From NCBI GenBank assembly GCA_934249275.1, contig CAKQKT010000095.1, positions 1 through 6,822 of the forward strand: a stretch of 6,822 nucleotides of DNA, written 5' to 3'. The position numbers were made by a program, and so were the translations under genes. This document shows, one piece after another, positions 1 through 6,655 of this stretch; positions within the stretch are counted from its first letter, which is position 1, and each line of letters starts with the position of its first letter. Source of the DNA: an uncultured Sutterella sp. GTDB lineage: Bacteria; Pseudomonadota; Gammaproteobacteria; Burkholderiales; Burkholderiaceae_F. The notes under the pieces were generated by a model that was not told the DNA's origin, did no database searches, and saw only the letters and a program-made list of their open reading frames with translations.

Positions 1-72
1 AGTCCTTCCCCTGTTCGGGCGGACAGCGGACTTTCACCGCATAGACACACGTGCGCTGCTGGGCGCACAAAG
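1..72. other. Left edge: possible 3' end of a plus-strand gene plus a small hairpin
   Basis: One plus-strand frame is open from base 3 and stops with TAG at 42-44, ending ...CSGGQRTFTA. It could be the C-terminus of a gene entering from the left. Only 13 codons are visible and I do not recognise the protein, so this is weak. A perfect 6-bp inverted repeat follows (GTGCGC 51-56, GCGCAC 63-68, 6-nt loop). It is followed by A-rich sequence, so on the plus strand it is not itself a terminator. A convergent gene would fit the two-sided design of the terminator at 73-104. Confidence 0.25.
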
Positions 73-104
73 AAAAATCGGCCCCAAATGGAGGCCGATT
101 TTTT
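73..104. terminator. Bidirectional intrinsic terminator closing the clpS-clpA-DUF2199 operon
   Basis: There is a perfect 11-bp inverted repeat, AAAAATCGGCC (73-83) and GGCCGATTTTT (93-103), with a 9-nt loop. Read on either strand, the GC-rich upper stem is followed by a run of five or more T residues, so it can terminate transcripts from both sides. On the minus strand it lies 26 nt after the stop codon of the DUF2199 gene and is the natural end of the clp operon. A convergent gene on the left could use it as well. Confidence 0.85.
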
Positions 105-129
105 CTATTCAGTCCGGCAGAATCCGGCG

Positions 130-639
130 TCAATCGCGCTCTTCCCAATCCTGCTCGTCCTCTTCATCTTCATCATCCCCAAAGAGAATGTCGTCGAGCG
201 CCTGATGGTCCTCAAGCGAAAGACCGTTCTTCTGATCGAGTCCGAGAGAATTGCCGGAATTCACAACGAACATCGGACGACGTTCGGACGAGAAAGTCAC
301 CTCGACTCGAGCACCTGCCGCATCCTCATACCCGGGGATATCGTTGGCAAGCCAGCCCTCCCCCGTCAACCGATCGGCCGCCGGAGTCTGAAAAGCCTCC
401 AGATAGGCGTCGTGAAGAGACCGGTCAACCTCAATCCAGCAGCCCCAAGTAAAGCTTGCATCCTTTTCATATGCTAGCGGCACCTCAATCACGCCGAAGA
501 GATAGGTGCGTCCGTCCATCTTGGCAAAATCTTCCGTATGGACAGCGCCGCGGCGATATCGCTCGAGCGAATCAAGCATCCAGATAGCATCCGGAAGCTT
601 CATCTGAATGTCGCGGCAGAGCTCGTTGGCTTCAGTCAT
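130..639 (-). CDS. DUF2199 family protein, third gene of the clpS-clpA operon
   Basis: A 169-residue soluble protein of unknown function. The central part follows the DUF2199 pattern as I recall it: DGRTYLFGVIEVPL (42-55), FTWGCWIEV (63-71), GWLANDIPGY (95-104), and a C-terminal block like the family's HPLAxEQxxGIS, here SLGLDQKNGLSLED (131-144). Many DUF2199 proteins begin with a CxxC zinc-ribbon-like segment. That segment is absent here, and the protein starts directly at the following helix. The tail (from about 154) is almost entirely Asp and Glu. No signal peptide or membrane segment is seen. The ATG overlaps the clpA stop as TGATG, and a strong GAAGGAG lies 7 nt upstream, so translation is probably coupled to clpA. 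The context suggests a link to proteolysis or stress, but that is guilt by association only. Family confidence is moderate to high and function is unknown. Confidence 0.85.
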   Translation of the reverse strand: MTEANELCRDIQMKLPDAIWMLDSLERYRRGAVHTEDFAKMDGRTYLFGVIEVPLAYEKDASFTWGCWIEVDRSLHDAYLEAFQTPAADRLTGEGWLANDIPGYEDAAGARVEVTFSSERRPMFVVNSGNSLGLDQKNGLSLEDHQALDDILFGDDEDEEDEQDWEERD

Positions 640-3281
640 CAGGCTTCTCCTTCAAGGCCGTCATCAGACAATTGAGACGGACTTTGTTCATTGTAATCGG
701 CTTTCGGAATCTCGAAAACCACCTCCTCCCCGCCGGCATTCTTCCGAATGTCGAAGACGACTCTGCCCCCCTTGGCCAGACGGCCGAAAAGGAGTTCCTC
801 TGCGAGCGGCCGTCGAACCTTGTCTGCAATCAGACGACGCATCGGACGAGCGCCCATATGCGGATCGTAACCATGTTCGGCCAGCCAGGCGCGGAAGGCC
901 TTGGAATACTCCGGATCCACATCGCGCGCCCTGAGCTGATCCGTGAGTTCGGCAAGGAATTTGTCCACAACGGATGCAATGGATTCAACCGAAAGCGGCG
1001 CAAAGCGCACGATGGCATCAAGTCTGTTGCGGAACTCCGGCGTAAACGCCTTTTTAATGGCCGCGCCGTCATCACCCGTTCGGCTTCCGCCGAATCCGAT
1101 GGTGCTTCTCTCCATGTCGCGAGCGCCGACGTTGCTCGTCATGATGAGCACCACGTTGCGGAAGTCGGCCTCTCGGCCTGAAGCGTCGGTGAGCTTGCCG
1201 TGATCCATCACCTGAAGCATCAGATTGAAGAGCGACGGATGCGCCTTCTCCATTTCGTCAAGCAGCACAACGCTGTAGGGATGCTTCGTCACCTGTTCGG
1301 TGAGAAGACCGCCTTCGCCATGTCCGACATAGCCCGGAGGCGAACCAATGAGACGGCTGATCGTATGCGATTCGGCATACTCCGACATGTCAAAGCGCAG
1401 GAGCTGCACGCCCAAGGCCTTGGCCAGCTGTCGAGCCACCTCGGTCTTACCCACGCCCGTAGGCCCCGTGAAAAGAAACGAGCCGACTGGACGTTCCGGA
1501 TTGCCCAGACCGGAACGAGAAACGCGAATTGCAGACACGATCCTGTCGATTGCTTCGTCCTGTCCGAAGACAGCTGAACGAATGATCTTGTCAAGCGCAG
1601 CAAGTTCGCCATGTTCGCTCTCGGAAATCTGCTCGGCCGGAATGCGCGCCATGCGAGCAACCAGTTCGGGCAACTTCTGCGCTCCCACATCAACCGGCGT
1701 ATCGTCGCCGGGCTCGTGATTCATGCGTGCGGCGCCGCCAAGCTCATCCACCAAATCAAGCGCCTTGTCGGGGAAGGGCCTGTCAGTGATCCATCGATCG
1801 GCAAGAGCAACAGCCCGTTCAGCCACATCCGGCGCATAGCGAACGCCGTGATATTGCTCGAATTTGGAAATCACGCCTGTCACGATCCGCAGAGCTTCAT
1901 CTCTGGAAACCGGCGCAAGCTCCACCGTCTGCAGACGACGCGTAAGCAGATCGTCCTTGCTGAAGGTCTGACGCCAGGCGCGGAACGTGGACGTTGTGAT
2001 GAGTCGCAGCGAATCGTCGCCCGCCAAATGACCGAGCGCGTTGTACTCCTCCTGCGAATTGCCATCGGTGCCGTTGATCAGCATGTGCAGATTGTCAATG
2101 AAAAGGACGGCCCCCGGCACCTTCTTGATGACGGAGACGATTTCAGACAGCTTTTCTGCAAAGGCGCCCTTGTAACGCGTGGACATCGAAGAAGCATTGA
2201 GAGCAAAAATGCGCAGCCCCTTGAGTGCGGACGGAACGCGTCCCTCATGAATGCGAAGCGCCAGGCCCTCCACTAGCGCCGTTTTGCCGGCGCCGGTCTC
2301 ACCGAGAATCAAGGGCTTGTTCTTTCGACGGCAACAGAGAATTTCGCAGATGCGCATCACTTCCATGTCACGGCCGATCAGAGGATCGAGCTCGCCCTTC
2401 GCCGCAGCGGCGCCAAGATCTCGCGTGCATCCCTGCAGATACTTCTCCTCTCGGCTCAGTCCGCCTGCCTGAGGCTTGGCGGACTTTTCATCCGAAGCCT
2501 CGTCCGATCCGGCTTCGTCAGGGTCTCGGCCGGCGATTTGATCGGCAATGCGACGAATCATTTCCTGTAGCGCACCTGAAGTTTCGTCATCCTCGTTGAG
2601 ATTGATATGCACGATCTTCGGCCCCTGCAGGTCATCCCCGGCGTCTCCGGCCGCATTGACAACGGCGAGCGCGTCCTGCGCTTTGGCTTCCGATTCATCC
2701 TCCGCCCCCTCATCATCCGGTGCGCCGAGAAGGAATTCGTCAAGGAAGTCCGCCATAAATTCGGTCGTCGAAGGAGGCGTCAAGGCATAAATGCCCTGAG
2801 AGCCATGAAGGACCGCATCTCGTCGACGAAGTTCCGGCAGCGTAACTCCGGCCTGGTCCCAAGCCTTCGAAAGCACGGAGCCGGGCTGCATCACAGTCTT
2901 GATGGCAATGAGAATGTCATAAACATCGATCACATGGCAGGCACGACTGGAACTCAGCACGTGAATGCCTGCATTGGCAAGCCACGAAACGACTCCCGGG
3001 TGATCAATGCCGTCAAATTCGGGAAGTTCTGCGAGCGACAAGGCCTCGCAGGCCTCCACCTTGCGGCAGACATCCGCAGCCTTCGAGAGCCATGCCCGGT
3101 TGACTTCCTCAAACCGCTCCACATCAAAGCCCGCCTGAAATAGCGCATCAAGCGTCGCCTGATGGCGGCAAAGGAAGGCAAGAAAGAGAAGCGGCGTCCA
3201 GTCGTCGCTGGATTCATGCGTGCAAAAGAGCGTGGATCTGACGATTTCCTCCACGGCATCCTGAAAACGATATTCCGTCAT
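639..3281 (-). CDS. clpA: ATP-dependent Clp protease ATP-binding subunit ClpA (D1 Walker B altered)
   Basis: ClpA is the double-ring AAA+ unfoldase that feeds substrates, including ClpS-delivered N-degron proteins, to ClpP in the cytosol. This one has 880 residues against 758 in E. coli. A divergent two-repeat Clp N domain (about 1-160) is followed by a long acidic linker (about 161-278), then D1 and D2. D1 has Walker A GETGAGKT (327-334), pore loop RYKG (369-372) and arginines R448/R449. Its Walker B reads LFIDN, so the catalytic Glu is Asn397. D2 is complete: Walker A GPTGVGKT (606-613), pore loop GYVG (650-653), Walker B LLDE (673-676), sensor 1 N717, Arg finger region FRNRLD (750-755) and sensor 2 GARP (810-813). 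IGF at 728-730 is the ClpP-docking tripeptide. It starts 16 nt after clpS with a weak GGA site. The product is certain; D1 activity is doubtful. Confidence 0.97.
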   Translation of the reverse strand: MTEYRFQDAVEEIVRSTLFCTHESSDDWTPLLFLAFLCRHQATLDALFQAGFDVERFEEVNRAWLSKAADVCRKVEACEALSLAELPEFDGIDHPGVVSWLANAGIHVLSSSRACHVIDVYDILIAIKTVMQPGSVLSKAWDQAGVTLPELRRRDAVLHGSQGIYALTPPSTTEFMADFLDEFLLGAPDDEGAEDESEAKAQDALAVVNAAGDAGDDLQGPKIVHINLNEDDETSGALQEMIRRIADQIAGRDPDEAGSDEASDEKSAKPQAGGLSREEKYLQGCTRDLGAAAAKGELDPLIGRDMEVMRICEILCCRRKNKPLILGETGAGKTALVEGLALRIHEGRVPSALKGLRIFALNASSMSTRYKGAFAEKLSEIVSVIKKVPGAVLFIDNLHMLINGTDGNSQEEYNALGHLAGDDSLRLITTSTFRAWRQTFSKDDLLTRRLQTVELAPVSRDEALRIVTGVISKFEQYHGVRYAPDVAERAVALADRWITDRPFPDKALDLVDELGGAARMNHEPGDDTPVDVGAQKLPELVARMARIPAEQISESEHGELAALDKIIRSAVFGQDEAIDRIVSAIRVSRSGLGNPERPVGSFLFTGPTGVGKTEVARQLAKALGVQLLRFDMSEYAESHTISRLIGSPPGYVGHGEGGLLTEQVTKHPYSVVLLDEMEKAHPSLFNLMLQVMDHGKLTDASGREADFRNVVLIMTSNVGARDMERSTIGFGGSRTGDDGAAIKKAFTPEFRNRLDAIVRFAPLSVESIASVVDKFLAELTDQLRARDVDPEYSKAFRAWLAEHGYDPHMGARPMRRLIADKVRRPLAEELLFGRLAKGGRVVFDIRKNAGGEEVVFEIPKADYNEQSPSQLSDDGLEGEA
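647..653 (-). promoter_or_regulatory. Strong Shine-Dalgarno for the DUF2199 gene, inside the clpA 3' end
   Basis: On the minus strand GAAGGAG lies 7 nt before the ATG at 639-637, within the last codons of clpA. Together with the TGATG overlap, this fixes the start codon and points to efficient, coupled translation of the third operon gene. Confidence 0.75.
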
Positions 3282-3297
3282 AAGCAGTTCCGGACAA

Positions 3298-3627
3298 TCA
3301 AAGAGTAGTGCCGCCGCTTTCGGCTGGCACAGCCACGCAGGTGAAGGGATAGCCGTCCCTGCGGGCTTCGCTCATGCATTTGGCAGCGAGTCGAAGCGCC
3401 TTGACGCGCGGATAAAAACCCGCAACGCCGCGCCCTTGCTGATGAACGCTTCGCGTCACTGCAAGCGCATCATTGGGCGTGCGTTCAAAAATGCGAATGA
3501 GCACATCGATCACCCAGTCAAAGGGCGTGTAGTCGTCATTCATCAGAACCACCATCCATCGATCCGGCGCTCTTTCCTCGCTTCTCGCCTTTTCCGCGGC
3601 CGTGCCGCAGGAAGAATCAACAGTCAT
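3298..3627 (-). CDS. clpS: ATP-dependent Clp protease adaptor protein ClpS
   Basis: ClpS binds bulky N-terminal residues of N-degron substrates and hands them to the ClpA N domain. From the ATG at 3627 it is 109 residues, against 106 in E. coli, and has the usual flexible N-terminal extension. The core motif LMNDDYTPFDWVIDVL (28-43) and the VHQQG segment (61-65) carry the substrate-binding Asn30, Asp31, Asp32, Thr34 and His62. By alignment to E. coli, gatekeeper Met40 is Phe36, Met62 is Thr58 and Leu99 is Phe95, so the hydrophobic pocket is altered. The frame extends upstream to TTG (3663) and GTG (3660), but ATG 3627 has a GGGAAAG site 5 nt away and gives the family length. It is first in the operon, 16 nt before clpA. 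Confidence 0.95.
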   Translation of the reverse strand: MTVDSSCGTAAEKARSEERAPDRWMVVLMNDDYTPFDWVIDVLIRIFERTPNDALAVTRSVHQQGRGVAGFYPRVKALRLAAKCMSEARRDGYPFTCVAVPAESGGTTL

Positions 3628-3632
3628 AACTG

Positions 3633-3639
3633 CTTTCCC
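3633..3639 (-). promoter_or_regulatory. Ribosome binding site deciding the clpS start
   Basis: On the minus strand GGGAAAG lies 5 nt before the ATG at 3627-3625. The upstream in-frame TTG and GTG codons at 3663 and 3660 have no comparable site. Confidence 0.6.
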
Positions 3640-3651
3640 AAGTATGTGATG

Positions 3652-3672
3652 CGATCGCACCAAAAGCGATCG
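3652..3672. repeat. Perfect inverted repeat in the clpS leader
   Basis: CGATCGC (3652-3658) and GCGATCG (3666-3672) are separated by 7 nt. In the clpS transcript this would be a 7-bp hairpin about 24 nt before the start codon, or in DNA a dyad operator. No T-run follows on the minus strand, so it is not an intrinsic terminator. The regulator, if any, is unknown. Confidence 0.55.
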
Positions 3673-3726
3673 GCTTTGAACGAGACATTAGCACACCTCG
3701 TTCCCAAACCCGTCCCTCAATACGGC

Positions 3727-3753
3727 AAAGGGCGCCTTCCTGCGAAGACGCCC
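3727..3753 (-). terminator. Probable sodB terminator
   Basis: On the minus strand GGGCG/CGCCC and CTTC/GAAG stack around a 4-nt loop with one mismatched pair, forming a hairpin that starts about 25 nt after the sodB stop. Only three T residues follow directly, so termination may be partial or Rho-assisted. It separates sodB from the clpS transcript. Confidence 0.5.
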
Positions 3754-3778
3754 CCGATGCCGATCAAAACTATTTCAC

Positions 3779-4360
3779 TTATTCAGCGAAATTCCGCTGC
3801 GCAAACTCCCAATTCACGAGCTTTTCAAAGAACGCATCAATGAACTTCGGCCGGGCATTGCGATAGTCAATGTAGTAGGCATGCTCCCAAACATCAAGCG
3901 CCAGAAGCGGCTTCTGGTCGCCAGTGAGCGGCGTTCCGGCATTGCTCGTATTGACAATGCCAAGCGTACCGTCGGCATTCTTGACCAGCCAGGTCCAGCC
4001 AGATCCGAAATTACCTGCAGCCGAAGCAGAAAATGCCTTTCGGAAAGCGTCATAGGAACCCCAGACTGCATTGATTGCCTCAAGAAGCTCGCCTTCGGGT
4101 TCACCGCCGCCCTGCGGCTTGAGCCCCTGCCAGAAGAAGGTGTGATTGAAGACTTGAGCCGCATTGTTGAAGACGCCGCCCGTCGAGGTGCGAATGATCT
4201 CCTCAAGGGACTTGCCTTCAAAGGGCGTACCTGAAATCAGATTGTTGAGATTCGTGACATAGGCCTGATGGTGCTTGCCCCAGTGGTATTCCAGGGTTTC
4301 ACGACTCATGACGGGCTCGAGGGCATCGAGCGCATATGGAAGAGCAGGCAGAGTAAACAT
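3779..4360 (-). CDS. sodB: Iron superoxide dismutase SodB
   Basis: Converts superoxide to oxygen and hydrogen peroxide in the cytosol. It has 193 residues, the same length as E. coli SodB, and is very similar throughout. The metal ligands are His26, His73, Asp156 and His160, the last two in the DVWEHAYY motif (156-163). The Gln in [13 protein letters not shown] (65-77) is at the position typical of Fe-type rather than Mn-type enzymes; a Trp common in this motif is Phe71. No signal peptide is present. A very purine-rich GGGGGGAG lies 8 nt before the ATG. The gene stands alone, with 142 nt separating it from xseA and a hairpin downstream. A xseA-sodB neighbourhood is, as I recall, common in Burkholderiales. 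Some relatives are cambialistic, so metal preference cannot be proved from sequence alone. Confidence 0.97.
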   Translation of the reverse strand: MFTLPALPYALDALEPVMSRETLEYHWGKHHQAYVTNLNNLISGTPFEGKSLEEIIRTSTGGVFNNAAQVFNHTFFWQGLKPQGGGEPEGELLEAINAVWGSYDAFRKAFSASAAGNFGSGWTWLVKNADGTLGIVNTSNAGTPLTGDQKPLLALDVWEHAYYIDYRNARPKFIDAFFEKLVNWEFAQRNFAE

Positions 4361-4368
4361 GATGTTGT

Positions 4369-4376
4369 CTCCCCCC
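4369..4376 (-). promoter_or_regulatory. G-rich ribosome binding site of sodB
   Basis: On the minus strand GGGGGGAG lies 8 nt before the sodB ATG. It is an unusually long G run but provides a usable Shine-Dalgarno core and supports the chosen start. Confidence 0.6.
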
Positions 4377-4399
4377 GAACTTGTCGGGATTTGAATTTC

Positions 4400-4416
4400 G
4401 ATAAATTCAGTTTATC
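4400..4416. promoter_or_regulatory. Palindromic operator candidate upstream of sodB
   Basis: On the minus strand GATAAACTGAATTTATC is a perfect 6-bp dyad around a 5-nt centre, about 40 nt before the sodB ATG, in an AT-rich leader where the promoter should lie. The outer arms resemble those of a Fur box (GATAAT...ATTATC), but the length and centre differ. The regulator is therefore only a guess. No clear -35/-10 pair could be assigned nearby. Confidence 0.4.
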
Positions 4417-4502
4417 ACGAACAAAACACCAATAAAGCCTTTAAATATTTAGATACAACCTTTCCCATTGCCGGCATTCCATGGTTTGTTGATGCCCTCA
4501 CA

Positions 4503-6152
4503 TCAGAGCGCCTCAGCCTTTCTGCGACCGTCGGCAAACCAGAGCGTCAGTTCATCGCCCAGCGCGATTTCAGAAGCCGCCGAAACTGTTTCACCGTTGA
4601 GCTCGACTCTGGCATATCCAAGCTTCAGAGGCTTGTCGGGATCCATGCCGGCAAGCGCGTGCCCCAATGCACGAAGACGCAGAGAAGCTTCGTCCAAACG
4701 TCTTTCCATGTCGGGAAGCCTTCCCTTGAGAAGCTTGAGCTCCATTTCCTTTCGATAAGCGGCCTGGTCAAAAGCTGTTGAAAGACCGTTCGCCGCCTGA
4801 GTCACGAGCAAACTCTTCGTACCGCAAGCGCGCTCCGCCGCACGATCGAGCATCTTGTCCAATGAGGCCAGACGCACGGTTTTGACTCGCAGCACGGCAT
4901 CCGGCGACTGCAGGCACTGAGCAGAATAATCGAGCCTTCTCGTTCGCTCGTTCATGAAACCGTCCACAGTCTCGTCAAGTCTGCGTTCGATCCCCGCCAC
5001 CTGCGCCTGACGCCTCTGAGGAATCCCGGCCAGCCCGTTCAACCCGGCAGACGCAGTCGCCAGGCGGGAGGTGCGCCCCAGCAAACAGCCCGACGCAAGG
5101 CGCTCAAGCATCGCCGCCCGACGGTTGAGATCCTCTTCCCATCGAGAGACGAACCCGCCTTGCCGCATCAGCCGTCCCTCGAGCTGATCGAGACTTTGAG
5201 ACGCATCGTCCGCCTTTCGATCAACGGCCAGCGTCAGCCGATCGTCAAAGTCGTCCAGAAGCGATCGCCAGTAATGAATGTCAGGGCCCACATGCTCTGC
5301 AGCAGCAGTCGGCGTCGAAGCACATGCGTCGGCAGCCAGTGCAGCCAGCGTTTCATCCGACTCATGCCCGATGCCCGCGATGACGGGCGTCCTCAAGGTT
5401 CTCAGCTTTCTCACCAGGCGCTCATCGTTGAAGGCGTTCAGATCTTCAAAAGAGCCTCCTCCGCGCACGAGCAGTATGACGTCCGCTCCAACAGCGTCGG
5501 CCCGATCGAGCGCAGCCATGAGCGATGCAGGCGCCAGCTCTCCCTGCACATAGGCCGGTGACAGACAAAGCCTTATCCAGGGCGTGCGCCTTTCAATCGT
5601 TCGCCTGACATCCTGAAGCGCCGCGGCCTGTGCACTTGTCACGACAACCACGTTCTTCACGAAGAACGGCAGTCGCTTCTTCAACTCCGTAGCAAAGAGC
5701 CCCTCAGCCGACAAACGCGTCTTCAAACGCAGGTATGCCTCGTAGAGGGCGCCCGCCCCGGCATGACGCCAGTCGGACACCTTGATCTGAAGATCGCCGC
5801 TCTTGGCATAGACGTCTACAGCTCCCGCCACCTCGATCCTGTCGCCCGTTCTGAACGTCGCCGGATGACGTCTGGCATTTCCCGCAAAAAAGGCGCAGCG
5901 AATTGCTGCGTCACGCTCCTTGAGCGTGAAATAAACATGCCCGGAAGAAGGCATGGACAAGTTGCTCACCTCGCCCGAAATCCACAGTCCGCCAAGCATG
6001 CCGCCAAGCACGCCACGAATTCTCGTCACCGCAGCGCCAACTCCGATGACGTTTTCAGGTTCGGAAACGTTTTGTCTCGTCATTGCCCCTGAACGTGCGG
6101 ACGCGGGACGACTGAAGCATTCATCATCAAAAAGAAAAGGGTATTCGGGCAT
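4503..6152 (-). CDS. xseA: Exodeoxyribonuclease VII large subunit XseA
   Basis: Catalytic subunit of exonuclease VII, a metal-independent single-strand DNA exonuclease that acts with XseB in DNA repair. From the ATG at 6152 it has 549 residues. An OB-fold (about 35-130, with LWISGEVSNLSMPSSGHVYF) is followed by the nuclease domain with RGGGSFEDLNAFNDE (230-244) and GIGHESD (260-266). Residues equivalent to E. coli D155, R205, H238 and D241 are D181, R230, H263 and D266. A long helical, coiled-coil-like region follows, then a terminal beta segment from KPLKLGYARV. E. coli XseA has 456 residues; most of the excess is in the helical region. ATG 6185 is possible but lacks a Shine-Dalgarno, whereas 6152 has AGGGG 4 nt upstream. 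xseB is not in this window. Two DnaA boxes lie in its leader. Confidence 0.96.
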   Translation of the reverse strand: MPEYPFLFDDECFSRPASARSGAMTRQNVSEPENVIGVGAAVTRIRGVLGGMLGGLWISGEVSNLSMPSSGHVYFTLKERDAAIRCAFFAGNARRHPATFRTGDRIEVAGAVDVYAKSGDLQIKVSDWRHAGAGALYEAYLRLKTRLSAEGLFATELKKRLPFFVKNVVVVTSAQAAALQDVRRTIERRTPWIRLCLSPAYVQGELAPASLMAALDRADAVGADVILLVRGGGSFEDLNAFNDERLVRKLRTLRTPVIAGIGHESDETLAALAADACASTPTAAAEHVGPDIHYWRSLLDDFDDRLTLAVDRKADDASQSLDQLEGRLMRQGGFVSRWEEDLNRRAAMLERLASGCLLGRTSRLATASAGLNGLAGIPQRRQAQVAGIERRLDETVDGFMNERTRRLDYSAQCLQSPDAVLRVKTVRLASLDKMLDRAAERACGTKSLLVTQAANGLSTAFDQAAYRKEMELKLLKGRLPDMERRLDEASLRLRALGHALAGMDPDKPLKLGYARVELNGETVSAASEIALGDELTLWFADGRRKAEAL

Positions 6153-6156
6153 AAAA

Positions 6157-6161
6157 CCCCT
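6157..6161 (-). promoter_or_regulatory. Ribosome binding site deciding the xseA start
   Basis: AGGGG on the minus strand lies 4 nt before ATG 6152. Its first base (6161) is shared with the adjacent DnaA box. The ATG codons at 6185 and 6167 lack an equally good site, and the one at 6083 has AGGGG only 2 nt away. Confidence 0.55.
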
Positions 6162-6181
6162 GTGCATAAGCCTGTGGATAA
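6161..6181 (-). promoter_or_regulatory. Left tandem DnaA box pair, in the xseA leader
   Basis: On the minus strand TTATCCACA (6181-6173) is followed after a 3-nt spacer by TTATGCACA (6169-6161). Both fit TTATNCACA exactly and have the same orientation, one helical turn plus about 1-2 bp apart. They lie directly upstream of, and touch, the xseA ribosome binding site. Confidence 0.8.
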
Positions 6182-6202
6182 TCATCGGAGTCTACAAACG
6201 GC

Positions 6203-6208
6203 ATTTTA
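6203..6208 (-). promoter_or_regulatory. Possible -10 element for xseA
   Basis: On the minus strand TAAAAT matches the sigma-70 -10 consensus at five of six positions. No good -35 lies 16-18 nt upstream. A start near 6196 would give a leader of about 44 nt containing both DnaA boxes, and would leave almost no leader for ATG 6185. This is weak evidence. Confidence 0.3.
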
Positions 6209-6359
6209 CCCTTTGATTTTGAGCGGCACGTCTGCATCGTCCGCTCATCTCCGAAACTCGCAAAGTTCTAGAAGCCTCTTTCTTTCACACATTGCACAAA
6301 AATTAGGCATCTACGACTTTTTCCTTATTCCACACATGCTTAAGATTTTCATCACAGAC

Positions 6360-6368
6360 TTATCCACA
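6360..6368 (+). promoter_or_regulatory. Central DnaA box
   Basis: An exact TTATCCACA on the plus strand, isolated between the two flanking box pairs. Confidence 0.7.
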
Positions 6369-6438
6369 GATCTACTCACAGGCTCTGGGGAAAACACCAT
6401 AAAGCTCACTCCGCTCACAAGAGCACCACATGCAGATT

Positions 6439-6454
6439 TTGACAAAAATGTCAA
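6439..6454. repeat. Inverted repeat TTGACA-AAAA-TGTCAA in the origin region
   Basis: A perfect 6-bp dyad with a 4-nt A centre (TTGACAAAAATGTCAA). It may be a protein-binding dyad. The left arm equals a sigma-70 -35 hexamer, but no convincing -10 follows at 16-18 nt. It borders an AT-rich stretch (6451-6475). Confidence 0.45.
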
Positions 6455-6478
6455 TAGCATTTGAAAATAAATCTTCGG

Positions 6479-6487
6479 TTGTCCACA
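6479..6487 (+). promoter_or_regulatory. Degenerate DnaA box
   Basis: TTGTCCACA, one mismatch (A to G at position 3) from TTATCCACA, on the plus strand. Weak on its own; its position inside the cluster makes it plausible. Confidence 0.4.
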
Positions 6488-6576
6488 TCCAGGAGAGAGA
6501 GGAAAAGCTTGAGAATTGACTGTCATTCAGAGGCATCCCCCCTTAAAAACATAGCATTTAACCCGTTGGCATACAA

Positions 6577-6606
6577 TTGATTTTCATGGTTATCAACAGT
6601 TATATT
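6577..6606 (+). promoter_or_regulatory. Possible rightward promoter
   Basis: TTGATT (6577-6582) and TATATT (6601-6606) are spaced by 18 nt. The -10 matches consensus at five of six positions and the -35 at four. Transcription would run right through the DnaA box pair at 6656-6676, as in an autoregulated dnaA promoter, but the downstream gene is outside the window. The AT richness of the region makes a chance match easy. Confidence 0.3.
6590..6598 (+). promoter_or_regulatory. Degenerate DnaA box
   Basis: TTATCAACA, one mismatch (C to A at position 6) from the box consensus, in the most AT-rich part of the region and inside the spacer of the possible rightward promoter. Confidence 0.35.
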
Positions 6607-6655
6607 CTTGTCACACTTCCTTTAAGACGGCTCGAAAGAAAGGAATAAACTCTTT

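Noticed and set aside
88..477. A plus-strand frame starting inside the terminator, with a hydrophobic N-terminus
   Set aside because: It begins in the loop of the bidirectional terminator and is antisense to the DUF2199 gene. The apparent membrane segment is the complement of the acidic tail.
1611..2276. A 221-codon plus-strand frame opposite clpA
   Set aside because: It lies wholly antisense to the D1 region of clpA, whose protein is clearly conserved. It is a shadow of high-GC coding sequence.
3628..3663. Longer ClpS starting at TTG 3663 or GTG 3660
   Set aside because: The upstream codons lack a ribosome binding site and fall in the loop of the inverted repeat, and the length from ATG 3627 fits the family.
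6153..6185. Longer XseA starting at ATG 6185
   Set aside because: No Shine-Dalgarno precedes it, the added residues do not match the family and overlap two DnaA boxes. It is not excluded.
6321..6334. TTATTCCACA as a further DnaA box
   Set aside because: It carries an extra base relative to TTATNCACA, so the spacing is wrong for a box.
6162..6464. A 100-codon plus-strand reading frame across the DnaA box region
   Set aside because: Its sequence is low-complexity Leu/Ser/Thr, overlaps the xseA leader and several DnaA boxes, has no clear ribosome binding site and resembles no family I know.
6311..6526. A 71-codon minus-strand reading frame in the same region
   Set aside because: No recognisable domain, and it covers DnaA boxes and a dyad. 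It most likely arises by chance in the intergenic DNA.
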